A DNA stretch of 64,000 nt from assembly GCA_030674185.1 (NCBI GenBank), contig CM060307.1, forward strand, positions 59,413,981 to 59,477,980. The letters are read 5' to 3'. Made by a program: the position numbers and the translations under genes. Source of the stretch: Monoplex corrugatus (Eukaryota > Mollusca > Gastropoda > Littorinimorpha > Ranellidae). Shown piece by piece: positions 38,622 through 49,998 of the stretch. Under the pieces are notes generated by a model. That model was not told where the DNA came from. It saw nothing but the letters and a program-made list of their open reading frames with translations, and did not search any database. Every line of letters starts with the position of its first letter. Position 1 is the first letter of the stretch.

Positions 38622-39602
38622 AGAAGTCGGCCGGATCGCCGATGAAAGCTACGCAGTAAGTAGCTTTTTTGTCACTGAGAGACAGGTTCAGCCAGGTAGC
38701 CATTATAAATATTTTCAGTCAGCCAATTTTTCTGACAAAAAGGGCCAATTTTTCTGATAACCAGGACATTCTAAATTCTGTGCAAAATAGAGTGATGAGA
38801 CTAGAATTGTGCCTCACTGCATAAGAATGTGAAGTAGGCCTACTTTTTTTATTAGTGTGGACCATGTGTTTCCTGGGATTTTGCTTTATTGTCCTTTCGG
38901 TTTTTAGGTCGAGGCTACATTCTACAGATGTGATGCGTCTAGTGTGTCGGCTAGTGACTGTGTGCTTCTCACCTCTCACTTTCAGCCTGCACTGCTGCCT
39001 GGCACTGCTGCTTGCAGCTATGCGAAAAGAAGAGCAGAATGCCTAAGTCTCTTCCTGTCAGTACACCAGTACATAGCCTCTCCATCAGCAAGCCCTACGT
39101 TATGCCTCCTCGTGGCGACATGCGGTATCTAAGCACTTCACGGACTCAGGCTAAATCTCGAGGGACCTGGAGGAGGTCTGGTCCCCAGACGTGCGGCACG
39201 CAGGCCCACCGGCGTGTGAATATGCCCTGGTTCCCACGAACCAGACCCCCAAGCTATGGGTAAATAGCTCCACTGCCTTGTGGACATCTCGGGAGGGAAT
39301 AAGGCTAAGGGAGTTAACCCTGAAAAAAAATCGTCCTACTGCCTTGTAGGTTGTCGTGGGAACGACAAAGGCTAGCGGAGAGAACGTAAACAAACCGATG
39401 GAAGGCAACTGGAAACCACCATCGTATTTTCCCCAGCATAATCATGGCCAGACGAAAGAAAAATGAAGACAACGACGTAAATAGGTGCTCCTATGGAGCA
39501 CCTTTGTACGCTAGGGACCGTCATGCTGCGCAGGTGACACCAGACCGCCAGCAAACTACTGCGATCAACCTCAACCTCAGAAAAAATTACCAAAATCGCA
39601 AC

Positions 39603-40790
39603 ATGGAACGTTAGAACATTGTTGCAAAAAGGTAAATTAGACAATATCAAAATGGAGATGGAAAAGCTTAACATTAGTATTTAGTACCAAAGAAATAAGA
39701 GTGAAGCAGGGCGAATTTTTATGATATTAATCAAAGAACATAACTCTTGAGAATCACGTAGGAATTATCTCCCATGTTGTAGAACTTCTCAAATCTAACA
39801 CACTTTGCGCTACCCATTCATCTAGCATAGAAGCAGATACAAAGCACAAAAACTGTAAACTCAAAACACTCCTTCTGCTTTTATGCTAGCTGAATGGATA
39901 GCGCAAACTGTGTTAGATTTGAGAAGTTCTACAACATGGGAGATAATTCCTACGTGACTCTCAAGAGTTATGTTCTTTGATTAATATTAGTATTTAGACT
40001 ATGGGAAGTGAGATGGAAGGGGGCAGGCATGATAACATCAGGAGAGTGTACAGTAATATACTCTGATGGAAACTCACAAAGAGGGGTAGGTATCGTAATG
40101 GACAGGGACAAATCAAAAGCACTTAGGGGATACTGGGCTGTGTCCAACAGGGTTTTGCTGGTTAAATTTGGAGACAGGCCATTTGATATCAACATCATTC
40201 AGGTGTATGCACCAACATCCGCAAGTACTCAGGAAGACATCGACAACTTCAACGAAGTATTAGAGATGGCCAAGGCCCAATGTAAATCACAGGAAGTTAC
40301 AATATTAATGGGAGATTTTGATGCTAAAGTGGGACAGGATAGAGTGGAGGATATAGTTAGCCCTCATGGCCTTGGTACACAAAATGAAAGGGGAGGGAAA
40401 CTTTAGAATGGGCACAGATGAATGAGTTCATAGTAAGAAACACCTGGTTTGAGCAGCCTAGTAGAAGAAAATGGACTTGGATGAGTCCAGGAGATAATAC
40501 TAAAAATCAGATTGACTACATCCTGATTTATAAAAGATTTAGAAATTCTTTACTGTCAGCAAAAACACTACCAAACGCAGACTGCAACAGTGACCACAAT
40601 CATGTAGTGGGAAGATTTAGGCTGAAATTAAGGAAAAGGAAAGTGACAAAAAGCAACATCAAACTAAATCTTGGACTCTTAAAGACAGATCAAGTGATAT
40701 GTAAAAAAATTAACGTATATGTTCAAAACAAATTCAGTGCTCTGGAAGACGTTAGTGACCGTGAGGAATAAAGGACAAAGTTGAGAAATT
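39603..40790 (+). pseudogene. RTE endonuclease (APE-like) domain, interrupted
   Basis: Begins TWNVRTLLQKGKLDN and breaks at the MITE insertion after KLNIS. It resumes at about 39,998 with EVRWKGAGMITSG and shows INIIQVYAPTSA, LMGDFDAKVGQD, RKWTWMSPGD, NQIDYILI and the catalytic-type ADCNSDHNHVVGRF. A frameshift lies near 40,400 (GGKL stop, then MNEFIVRNTWF in the next frame), and a stop near 40,769 follows the linker. Confidence 0.82.
39685..39985. mobile_element. Long-armed hairpin MITE inserted in the RTE endonuclease
   Basis: The left arm from 39,724 (ATTAATCAAAGAACATAACT..) and the right arm ending at 39,987 are near-perfect reverse complements over about 120 bp, meeting around a ~45-bp loop near 39,845-39,880. 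The direct repeat ATTAGTATTTAG flanks the unit (39,673-39,684 and 39,986-39,997) and is the RTE sequence encoding ..NISI, so it looks like a target-site duplication. About 39 bp between the left direct repeat and the left arm are unpaired. No coding capacity. Confidence 0.85.
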
Positions 40791-40982
40791 CGAGGAACGA
40801 AGCTTGTGAAGAAATCCCTGAAATAGATAGAAAAGGCTTGATGGAGGAAGGCAAAGAGAAACGATGAAATATACAAGAAGATAAACAAAGAAATCAGGAA
40901 TAGGTGCAATGAAGCTAAGGAAGCTTGACCGAAAACAAAACGAACAGAGATAGAAGACTGACTTAAAACGGTTTCTCAGGGT

Positions 40983-42153
40983 ATGTACAGACGAATTGAA
41001 GAAATTGTCCACAGGAAAAATACATGCACATCAACTGGTTGCTTAAAATCGAAAGATGGTACACTTATCATGGAAAAAGACAAAATATTAGACAGATGGG
41101 GAGTGTACATTAAATATCTTTTTGAAGATGACAGAAACGAAAAACACATTATAAGAAAGAACTTTGAAGGACCACTCATAATGAAAGATGAAGTTAGAGC
41201 AGCACTGAAAAAAATGAAACCAGGAAAAGCCCCAGGACCAGACAACATTACTACAGAGATGATTGAAGCCCTGAAGGAATTTGGCATTGAAAAAATAACA
41301 GTCCTCCTAAATGAAATTTATGACACTGGAAAAATCCCCAAAGATATGTCAAAATCAATTTTCATTACACTTCCAAAGAAGACAGGGGTTACAGAATGCG
41401 AACTCCATCGCATATAACAAAAATCTTATTATGAATAATCATGTTGAGGACAAGGAATAGAATCAAAAGAGAAACGGCAGATGAACAGTGTGGATTTGCG
41501 GAAGGGAAAGGAACTATTAATGCTATATACATCCTAACAACTATCATAGAGAGGTCAGTCGAGATGAATAAGGATTTATATTTATGCTTTGTTGATTATA
41601 CCAGGGCTTTCGATCGGGTAAGACATAAAGAATTGATCAACCAACTAGGAAGACTCAATATTAATGAAAAAGATCTACGAATAATCAGAAATATGTATTG
41701 GGAACAAACAGCTGCAATGAGAATAGTAAATGATATAATCTCTTTCCAAATCATGAAAAGAGGAGTCAGACAGGGTTGTGTTTTGTCACCAGATCTGTTT
41801 TCACTTTACAGCGAAAACATCATGAGAAATCTAGAGGAAGACCCTGGATTAAAGGTTGGAGGAAAATGACAAACAACATTCGATACGCAGATGATACTGT
41901 GCTAATTGCAGAAAATGAAAGGGACCTACAAAACCTTGTGAATATACTACAAATAGAAAGCAAAAGTAAGGGGTTGGAACTAAACAGCAGGAAGACTGAA
42001 GTCATGGTGATCAGTAAAAAACATGAAATCCCTTCATGCAAAATAACAGCAAACGGCACAACCTTGACACAGGTTGATAAGTTTAAATACCTAGGAACGA
42101 TCGTTTCACCAGACAGCAGATGCACATCAGAAATAGCCAGCAGTTGTGAGTAG
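40983..42153 (+). pseudogene. RTE reverse transcriptase, broken into three frames
   Basis: First segment 40,983-41,417: GKAPGPDNITTEMIEAL, LLNEIYDTGKIPKDM. Second 41,441-41,869: QCGFAEGKGTINAIYIL, LCFVDYTRAFDRVRHKEL, GVRQGCVLSPDLFS. Third 41,776-42,153: NNIRYADDTVLIAENERDL (catalytic YADD) and KYLGTIVSPDSRCTSEIASS. One frameshift lies between the first two segments and one near 41,865. Confidence 0.87.
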
Positions 42154-44075
42154 GTGCTCAATTTTTTCTTGCTTCATAAAATGTCCTATAAATATTGCTT
42201 GTCCTTTCTTCTTAATCTTCTTCAATGTTTGCCTCTTTGAAGACTGTCTTGTTTCTTTTCTTCGCTGCTCATGGAACTCTTAGAATTCTTCTTAAAAATC
42301 ACACTTCAGCAGCCTCAATCTTGTTCTAACTTTGCGTGTTGACTATCCACGTTTCACTTTTGCACGACAGTGTCGGTTCCATATAACTGTAAAGAACTCT
42401 CTTCCCGATATTAATTAATAGGCCTTTGTGGTATGAACGATATTCATTTTCTTGAATGTTGTTTTGGCGTGGCCGATTCTGCTGGGTATTTCTAATGTGC
42501 GTCTGCTGTCTGGTGGGACGACTGTTCCCAGACATTTAAATTTATCAATTTGTCTCAATGTTGTGCCATTTGCTGTTATTTTGCATGAAGAGATTTCTTG
42601 TTTTTTTTTTTTTTACTGATTGCCATGACTTTAGTCTTCCTGCTATTTAGCTCTGGCCCTATATTTCTGCTTTCCATTTCTATTATATTCACAAGATATT
42701 GTAAGTCTTTTTCATTATCTGTAATTACAATGGTATCGTCTGCTTGACGAAGATGGTTTAACATTTTTCCTCCAACCTGTATCCCAGGGCATTCTTCTAG
42801 GTTTCCCACAGTGGTTTCGCTGTAAGAGAGAAACAAATCTGGTGACAGGACACACCCCTGCCTAACTCCTCTTTTGATATTTTGGAAACAGTCTACATCA
42901 TGTTCTATTCTCATTGCTGCTGTTTGTTCCCAATACATATTCCTTATTATTCATGGATCTTTTCCATCGACATTGAGCCTTTCTTGAAGGTTGCTTAATT
43001 CTTCGAGTCTTATCCGATCAAAAGCCTTGGTATAATCAACAAAACATAAATATATATCTTTAGTCAACTCCGTTTAACACTCTATGAAAGTTCTTAGGAT
43101 GTATATAGCATTAGGCCCTAATAGTTCCTTTCCCTTCAACAAATCCATAGTACATACAATATATATCTTTAGTCAACTCCGTTTAACACTCTATGAAAGT
43201 TCTTAGGATGTATATAGCATTAATAGTTCCTTTCCCTTCAACAAATCCATAGTACATACAATATATATCTTTAGTCAACCCCATTTAACACCCTATGAAA
43301 GTTCTTAGGATGTACATAGCATTAATAGTTCCTTTCCCTTCAACAAATCCACAATTCATCTGCTGTTTCTCTTTTCATTCTGTTCCTTGTCCTCATCATG
43401 GTCATTCTTAATAGAATCTTTGTTACATGACTCATCAAGCTGAGTGTACGACGGAGTTCACATTCTATAGCCTTTGCTTTCTTAGGAAGTGCAATGAAAA
43501 TTCATTTTGACATATCTTTTAGAGAATTTTCCGGTTTCATAAATTTCATTTAGGAGGACTGTTATTTGTTCAATACAAAATTCGTCTAGAGCCTCGACCA
43601 TTTCTGTGGTAATATTGTCTGGTCCTGGTGCTTTTCCGAGTTTTATCCTTTTCAATGCTGCTCTAACTTCATCTTTCATTATGGGTAGTCCTTCATCGTT
43701 CTTTCTTATGGTGTGTTCTTCCTTGCTGTCATCACCAGAGAGATCTTTAATGTACTCTCCCCATCTAACAAATATTTTGCATTCTTCCATAATAATCGTA
43801 CCATCTTTAGATTTTAAGCAGCAATTTCTTTCAATGTTTCTGTACATAAACTTAGGATCTGTTTTGTGTTGGTCTTCTATTTGTTTGCACTTTGTTTCCA
43901 GCTTCATCGTGTCTATTCCTGATTTCCTTATGTCTCTCTCTTTTTCATTCTTCTTCCCTTCCTTTTGCCCTCCTCCGTTCTTTCATTCTTCCATCAAGCC
44001 TAACATTTCTTTTGTCATGGAGTTTTTTTTGCTATTCTTTCAACTGGAAGGATTACTTCACAAACTTCATTTAAA
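42149..44075 (-). mobile_element. RTE-type LINE, copy R3, tail-to-tail with R2
   Basis: The minus strand reads linker and RT: 43,482-43,907 has KFMYRNIERNCCLKSKDG and LGKAPGPDNITTEM. At 42,576-42,938 it has MYWEQTAAMRIEHD, GVRQGCVLSPDLFLSY and a degraded ADDTIVITDNEKDL. The C-terminal part is at 42,326-42,535. The low-coordinate end (GAGTAGGTGCTCAATTTT) matches the 3' part of copy R4 (GACCAGGTGCTCCAAATC). A three-unit tandem repeat interrupts the RT at 43,053-43,355. Confidence 0.82.
43053..43355 (-). repeat. Tandem triplication (~102-109 bp) inside an RTE RT gene
   Basis: Three near-identical units contain TATATCTTTAGTCAACTCCG, CTATGAAAGTTCTTAGGATG and TTCCCTTCAACAAATCCA. The AGTCAAC anchor lies at 43,062, 43,171 and 43,273. 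The first unit has a seven-base addition (GGCCCTA) not in the others. Confidence 0.95.
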
Positions 44076-45339
44076 GCAACTCTATTTTAAAGAAATAACT
44101 TACTCTCAAACTTGCTCCCCCACCCCCACCCCCACCCGAAGTCTTACACTATGTTGCGAAGTGGTCTTCCCAGTATATGCTGTTGACCCCCCTCCCCCCG
44201 CCCCAAGAGTAGCCTAAGTGCATTGTACCGATTCACATCAGACCCACCTACGGGCAACCAACCATGAATAGCTGGCATAGCTGTAGTAGTACAATGTAAT
44301 TTTGTTGTTGTTGTTGTTGTTTTCAAATAATTAACATTTTAACATTAATTGTTTGGGGCCGTAGCTTGTTGATCCGAACGCCGGATTCATTGACATAGTA
44401 ATAGGCCTATCTGAACTGCCGTAGGAGATTACGAAGTGACGGGAGGGTAGCGTTGGTGAAGGCTTGGAATTAAAGCCGAAAAGTTAGGATACCTCGAGAT
44501 ACCACACGCATAGTGTGCTAACAGATATCCTGATACTTAAAAAGGCATTTGGAACAGCCTGGGACACACAACTGGTTTACTATATGAACGAGAAAGAACG
44601 AAAAAGAAGGTCAAAATAACAGATACCACGGTTGCTGCATCTGCATATAAATGTGATAACTAAATACTCCCTGTTTTCATCCGGGCAACATCTTTGGCAT
44701 CTATTCCAGACGACTTGTGCATCTGGAACACAATATTCACAGGTATTCACTTGATTGAATACTATTTAACGGAAAATATGATATTCAAACACAGGTTTTA
44801 TTTGGATACGACAAAAAGCGCAGGCCTTTACTTGCACCGAATGTACGTGTGTTCTTTCAGTCATCATCACTGATTGTCAACATTGCAGAAAATCTCGGTC
44901 TGCAGTCTTCAAATCAATTTAGGCCTAGGCTAACTGATAAGAAAAGTCAGAAACAAGTCAAGAATTTTGTCAGACTGAACTCATACCTTGTACATCTGCA
45001 AAAAATATATGTTACTTTAAGAGATCAATATAGATACTACGAAAAGTATATAGACTGATGCTTTGTCACTACACTAGTCAGCTGTCCTGTTTTAGTAGCT
45101 TACTAGCTATATCATTATACGTTTCTCTAATTATAGATCTAGGAGCCTGAGTTTTTTTCTTTGTTTAGTGCTGTTCTCCAAATTCATTGAGATTCTGTGT
45201 GCATTTAATGAATGTAATGTTGTGCAACTTGACCACATTCCTCTGTCATGTTGATGTTTTTGCGCAGCCTGCATCTTTAGTAGGAGTGCGTGCTGATATA
45301 TTTTCCAGTTTCCACAAACCACCAAACACAAATAAGACT
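44076..45339. other. Unassigned stretch
   Basis: Contains (CCCCCAC)n-like C-rich text near 44,116-44,138, a (TTG)n run near 44,300, and otherwise AT-rich DNA with no recognised gene. Confidence 0.55.
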
Positions 45340-45545
45340 TGTAGGATCTGTAATATGCACATTTAGTATTCTGTATGTGTATTCACACGAAGGGGGTTTA
45401 GGCACTGGCATGACTGTACACATTGTTCGGTAAAATTGGAACAATCTTTACACGTTACCAACTAAGCGGAGGTATCAAGGCGAACGATCCTGAGACCTTC
45501 CTATTGGAAGTCCCAGCATTTACCTACTATGTTGATCACCACATA
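45340..45545 (-). mobile_element. tRNA-derived SINE (family A), diverged, minus strand
   Basis: The order matches 29,215-29,430 inverted: ATATGCACATTTAGTATTCTG, GGCACTGGCATGACTGTACAC, then ACCAACTAAGCGGAGG and GATCCTGAGACCTTCC at the tRNA-like end. Confidence 0.55.
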
Positions 45546-45767
45546 TAGGCTAAGCAGTGAGTGATTCAGAACTACAAGTTTTTTTTTATGGTGTCAGGAA
45601 AAGTTTTCAGTGGGTATTCATTATAAGCTAGTTGCGTTAGACAGATCTATAGTCAGTATAGATAGCTTTTTGAAACAGGGGAAAAGTCTTCAAAAGGGTT
45701 GGGTGGGATAGGGAGGAGGGTTTAGAGTGAGATAGGTTTACAGTGTTCACAGATTTTTTTGAGGAGT

Positions 45768-46870
45768 GAGGTAGTCAAGTGGGTAAATGTCGGACTTCAA
45801 TTAGAAGATCTGGATTCAACCCATCTAGACACTTCTACCTAGTTGGTGGGTCATCATCATCATCAGGCGCCCTGCCGCTTGGCGTTGGCGATCATGGACT
45901 TCCACCTGTCTCTTATCTCTCGTTGCCCCTAGCATCTCCCCCACCCTCCTCGTCCCCAGCCACTCTGCAAGTCTGTCCAGCATTTTCTCCCTGGGTCTAC
46001 CTGGTGCTCTCCCTCCGGCTTTCCCATTGTGACCAGGTGCTCCAAATCCCCCTTCCTCATAAAATAGCCTATAAATGTTGCCTGTCTTTTCCTAATCTTC
46101 CTTATGAGTGATCTACTTGTGTCTGCCTCCATCAAGACTGTCTTGTTTGTTTTCTTTGCTGTCCATGGAACTCTCAACATTCTTCTTAGAAACCACATCT
46201 CAGCTGCCTCAATCTTGTTCTGTTCTGGCTTTGCTTGTTGACTGTCCACGCCTCACATCCGTACAACAGTATTGGTTCTATATAACATTTGAGAACTCTC
46301 TTCCTGATGTTAATTGACAGGCATTTGTTGGTAAGAATGCTTGTCATCTTCTTGAATGCTGTTTTGGCCTGGCCGATTCTGCAGGCTATTTCTGATGTGC
46401 ATCTGCCATCTGATGAAATGATTGTTCCCAGGTATTTAGATTTATCAACCTGTGTCAAGGTTGTGCCATTTGCTGTTATTTTGCATGAGGGGATTTCATG
46501 TTTTTACTGATCACCATGACTAGTCTTCCTTCTGTTTAGTTCCAGCCCCTTTCCTTTGCTTTCTATTTCTAGTATATTCACAAGGTTTTGTAGGTCCCTT
46601 TCATTTTCTGCAATTAGCACGGTAGTTGGTGGGTAAAAGGTGGAATTTTTTCCCCTTCTGTCATGGACAAAAAAAAAAAAAAAAAGTGGGTAAAAAGTGG
46701 AATTTTTTGGTCTCCAAATGGCTAGATAAACATGTTTGCAGCAGGGCTGGGAATTCTCCTCAGATCCGTTGATTTCCGCAGCAGGAAGAATCCATTTTGT
46801 CTGATGTCAGATTACATGAGCCCTTTCTTGGAAAATACATATATCACCCAGCTTCTTTTTCTTCAGAGTA
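45768..46870 (+). mobile_element. tRNA-derived SINE (family A) split by an RTE insertion
   Basis: The head (GAGGTAGTCAAGTGGGTAAA, then GATCTGGATTCAACCC) and CTACCTAGTTGGTGGGT lie at 45,768-45,851. The body resumes at 46,624 (AGTTGGTGGGTAAAAGGTGG). The 11-bp repeat AGTTGGTGGGT is duplicated at the break. The right limit is approximate. Confidence 0.75.
45852..46623 (-). mobile_element. RTE-type LINE, copy R4, 5'-truncated, with 11-bp target duplication
   Basis: The minus strand encodes the C-terminal part: TQVDKSKYLGTIISSDGRC, LKCYIEPILLYGCEAW, then MWFLRRMLRVPWTAKKTN and RKIRKRQATFIGYFMRKGDL. It ends in a (TGA/ATG)n tail (CATCATCATCATCA on the plus strand), the kind of trinucleotide tail RTE elements use. 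The flanking AGTTGGTGGGT copies are at 45,841-45,851 and 46,624-46,634. Confidence 0.92.
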
Positions 46871-47769
46871 GTGGAGGTATACTGAGTGTGATTTGTGATT
46901 TAGTATGTGCTTATACAAAAAAGTAAACTGTGCATAAAATACCATTTTGAGATGCCAGAAAATATGCTGGATTGCACAGATTTACTTTACCCTTAAAATT
47001 GCACAGATTTAATCCCTTAAAATTTGTTAAAGTGGTGGGGGAGCATGCCTCCAGATCATCCTAGATTACCTCTTTTTTGTTTTTTTCAGCAGTTCCCACC
47101 TCTGTTGCAGACCTGCCAGGGCATAAACCCCATTTATATGTACATGTGTGCAAAACACATCATCATGTGTGTATTCAACTCTGGGTAGAAGCTGGTTGGG
47201 GCTGAAAAATTCCACAATTATTTTGAAAGGACTGATGGGTGTTCGAATCCACAACCCTCCTGTTAACAACTTGCTAAGAATAGATTGCTGAAATATACCT
47301 GTAGATCACCCTGTCATCAGAAGCAATCACATCAGGTGACTTGAACTGATTAGTGGTTTCTTAATGAGAAAACACGCTGAATCCAACATGATCTTTTGTT
47401 ATGGTCATTGCTTCCAACACCAGTTTGATTTTGGTAAGAACAAATCCTGATATACTTGCACTATTTGCAGTGCAACAACATTCGGTTTCAGGCAGTGCCA
47501 TAAGTACATAAACCAGCACATAATGCATCACCTCTTGTAGCATGTAACATCAGATTAAAACTGTCAGACTTGAGGTAAGCAAAATGAAGTAAATATAGTA
47601 TGATGCACATGAAAATTGGAATGATAGGGTTTGCAAGATTGAAACTAAACAAAACTGTCTTTTGAAATTTTAGAAAGGATTTTTATTTGCATTTTGTTTT
47701 GGTATGGTATGAGAAAATGGTTTGTTTAGTAATTCCGGCATTTTTGGATTTTTTGATTTGTTTGCAAGC
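46871..47769. other. Unassigned intergenic stretch
   Basis: No gene recognised. A GGGTGTTCGAATCCACAACC segment at about 47,229 resembles a tRNA B box, but I find no convincing A box. Confidence 0.5.
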
Positions 47770-48947
<1,178 letters not shown>

Positions 48948-49713
48948 GTCAGCATGGCATGCTGCTCATTGCCATTCTAATTGCAGTTTTGAGAAGGAAA
49001 AAGCGTGAAATATCAAAAATGTAAGTTCTCAGGTAAAATATGTTTATTTCACTCATTTAACACGTAGTGATTGATTAACCACAGTATATCAACTACAGCT
49101 GGATTGCAAAGTTAGGAACTGAAGTGAAATGAACTTTTGTAAAATCTTCAACTATTTTTGGACAGCCATTTAATTCCCCAATGCTGTGATACATATGCAT
49201 GTTTATTTGTAGTTTCAATGCAAACTAATAAAATGAAATGGAATTATGGAGCGTTTTTAAAACATGATTTTCATTGTGTTTCAGGTCATGGCCAGCCAGC
49301 AAACCAGAATTTCTCTGCATTCCACTCACGCCTTGAAGAAAACATTGAACATGTTATAGTAAACATAGGAGCATTCCAGTGGGTACCACCAATTTTGGTA
49401 GTTAATCAGCTGAAATTTGACAGCAGAATCTTGGATTGCTATTGATTATTGAAAGTATATATATATGTAATTCGATTTTAATGTCTTGAAAACAGCGCCA
49501 GGTCGGTACATTGGGCCTTGTATTTCTTTTTTTGTAATGAGCAAGATCTTTGCATAAACTTTGATAAAAGAAAAGTAATTTCAGATGTGAATTGTTCATG
49601 TGCTTGATATTGTAAACAGCTAGAGAAGACGGTATCCCTGATCTGATTAGCAGTTTGTGTAAACACAAGCAAACAGTGTCAACATTCCACATAAAAGTTA
49701 GAAATTGTTTCAG
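48948..49713. other. Flank or intron upstream of the ankyrin gene
   Basis: AT-rich. No promoter motif I would defend. A TTGTTTCAG at 49,705-49,713 could be the acceptor of the first coding exon. Confidence 0.5.
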
Positions 49714-49740
49714 TGAGGTGAAACCACAAAAACCGCTTGA

Positions 49741-49998
49741 ATGAGCCTAGTGTGCAAGTGTGTAAGGATGGGCAATGCTCGTTCTAGTCGCTGTGAGCTT
49801 GTCTCGCTGGGAATGCCACAGCGTGAGCGTGACCTTCACCTTGCGGTGATGGGAAATGACAAGAGCACTGTTCACCAGATAGTAGCACAGGGTGTGGACC
49901 TGGATTATCCATGGAGCAACCCAGCCATTCCCAGCATCAAAGACAGTACCACTCCTTTGCTAGCTGCAGTATCCCTCAACCATGTAGACATCAGCCAT
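49741..49998 (+). CDS. Ankyrin gene, first recognised coding exon
   Basis: Two possible starts: ATG 49,741 (MSLVCKCVR..) or ATG 49,768, which gives MGNARSS, a good N-myristoylation signal (Gly2, Ser6). A possible acceptor lies just upstream (TTGTTTCAG to 49,713), so the exon may carry 5'UTR. The donor is CAT|GTAAGT. Confidence 0.78.

Larger units (their letters stand above)
37468..38690 (+). mobile_element. Penelope-like element, 5'-truncated, with GIY-YIG domain
   Basis: Starts abruptly in the RT (FTNLPVEHICELLSCCLNTT). It contains the PLE RT blocks GAAMGSPVSPIVANLFME and RYMDDTMTVLKR, then a linker and a GIY-YIG endonuclease region (VIYEIDCQDC, SYIGETEGNLHKRLKEHKR). PLEs pair this RT with a GIY-YIG endonuclease, which separates them from LINEs. 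The GC content (~52%) is well above its surroundings, consistent with a recent insertion. The 3' part ends near CTGAAGAAGTCGGCCGGATC. Confidence 0.9.
39100..42148 (+). mobile_element. RTE-type LINE, copy R2, 3'-truncated
   Basis: A GC-rich 5' region (39.1-39.6 kb, including CTGCCTTGTAGGTTGTCGTG) leads into an APE-type endonuclease and an RT. A hairpin MITE interrupts it at 39,685-39,985. The RT stops being homologous after CTSEIASS at 42,148, where the inverted copy R3 begins. The 5' limit is an estimate. RTE assignment is from the endonuclease-RT layout, RAFDRVRHKEL and RYADDTVLIAE. Confidence 0.85.

Noticed and set aside
47229..47248. GGGTGTTCGAATCC, resembling a tRNA B box
   Set aside because: No A box or cloverleaf could be drawn in the 80 bases upstream; at most a fragment of another SINE.
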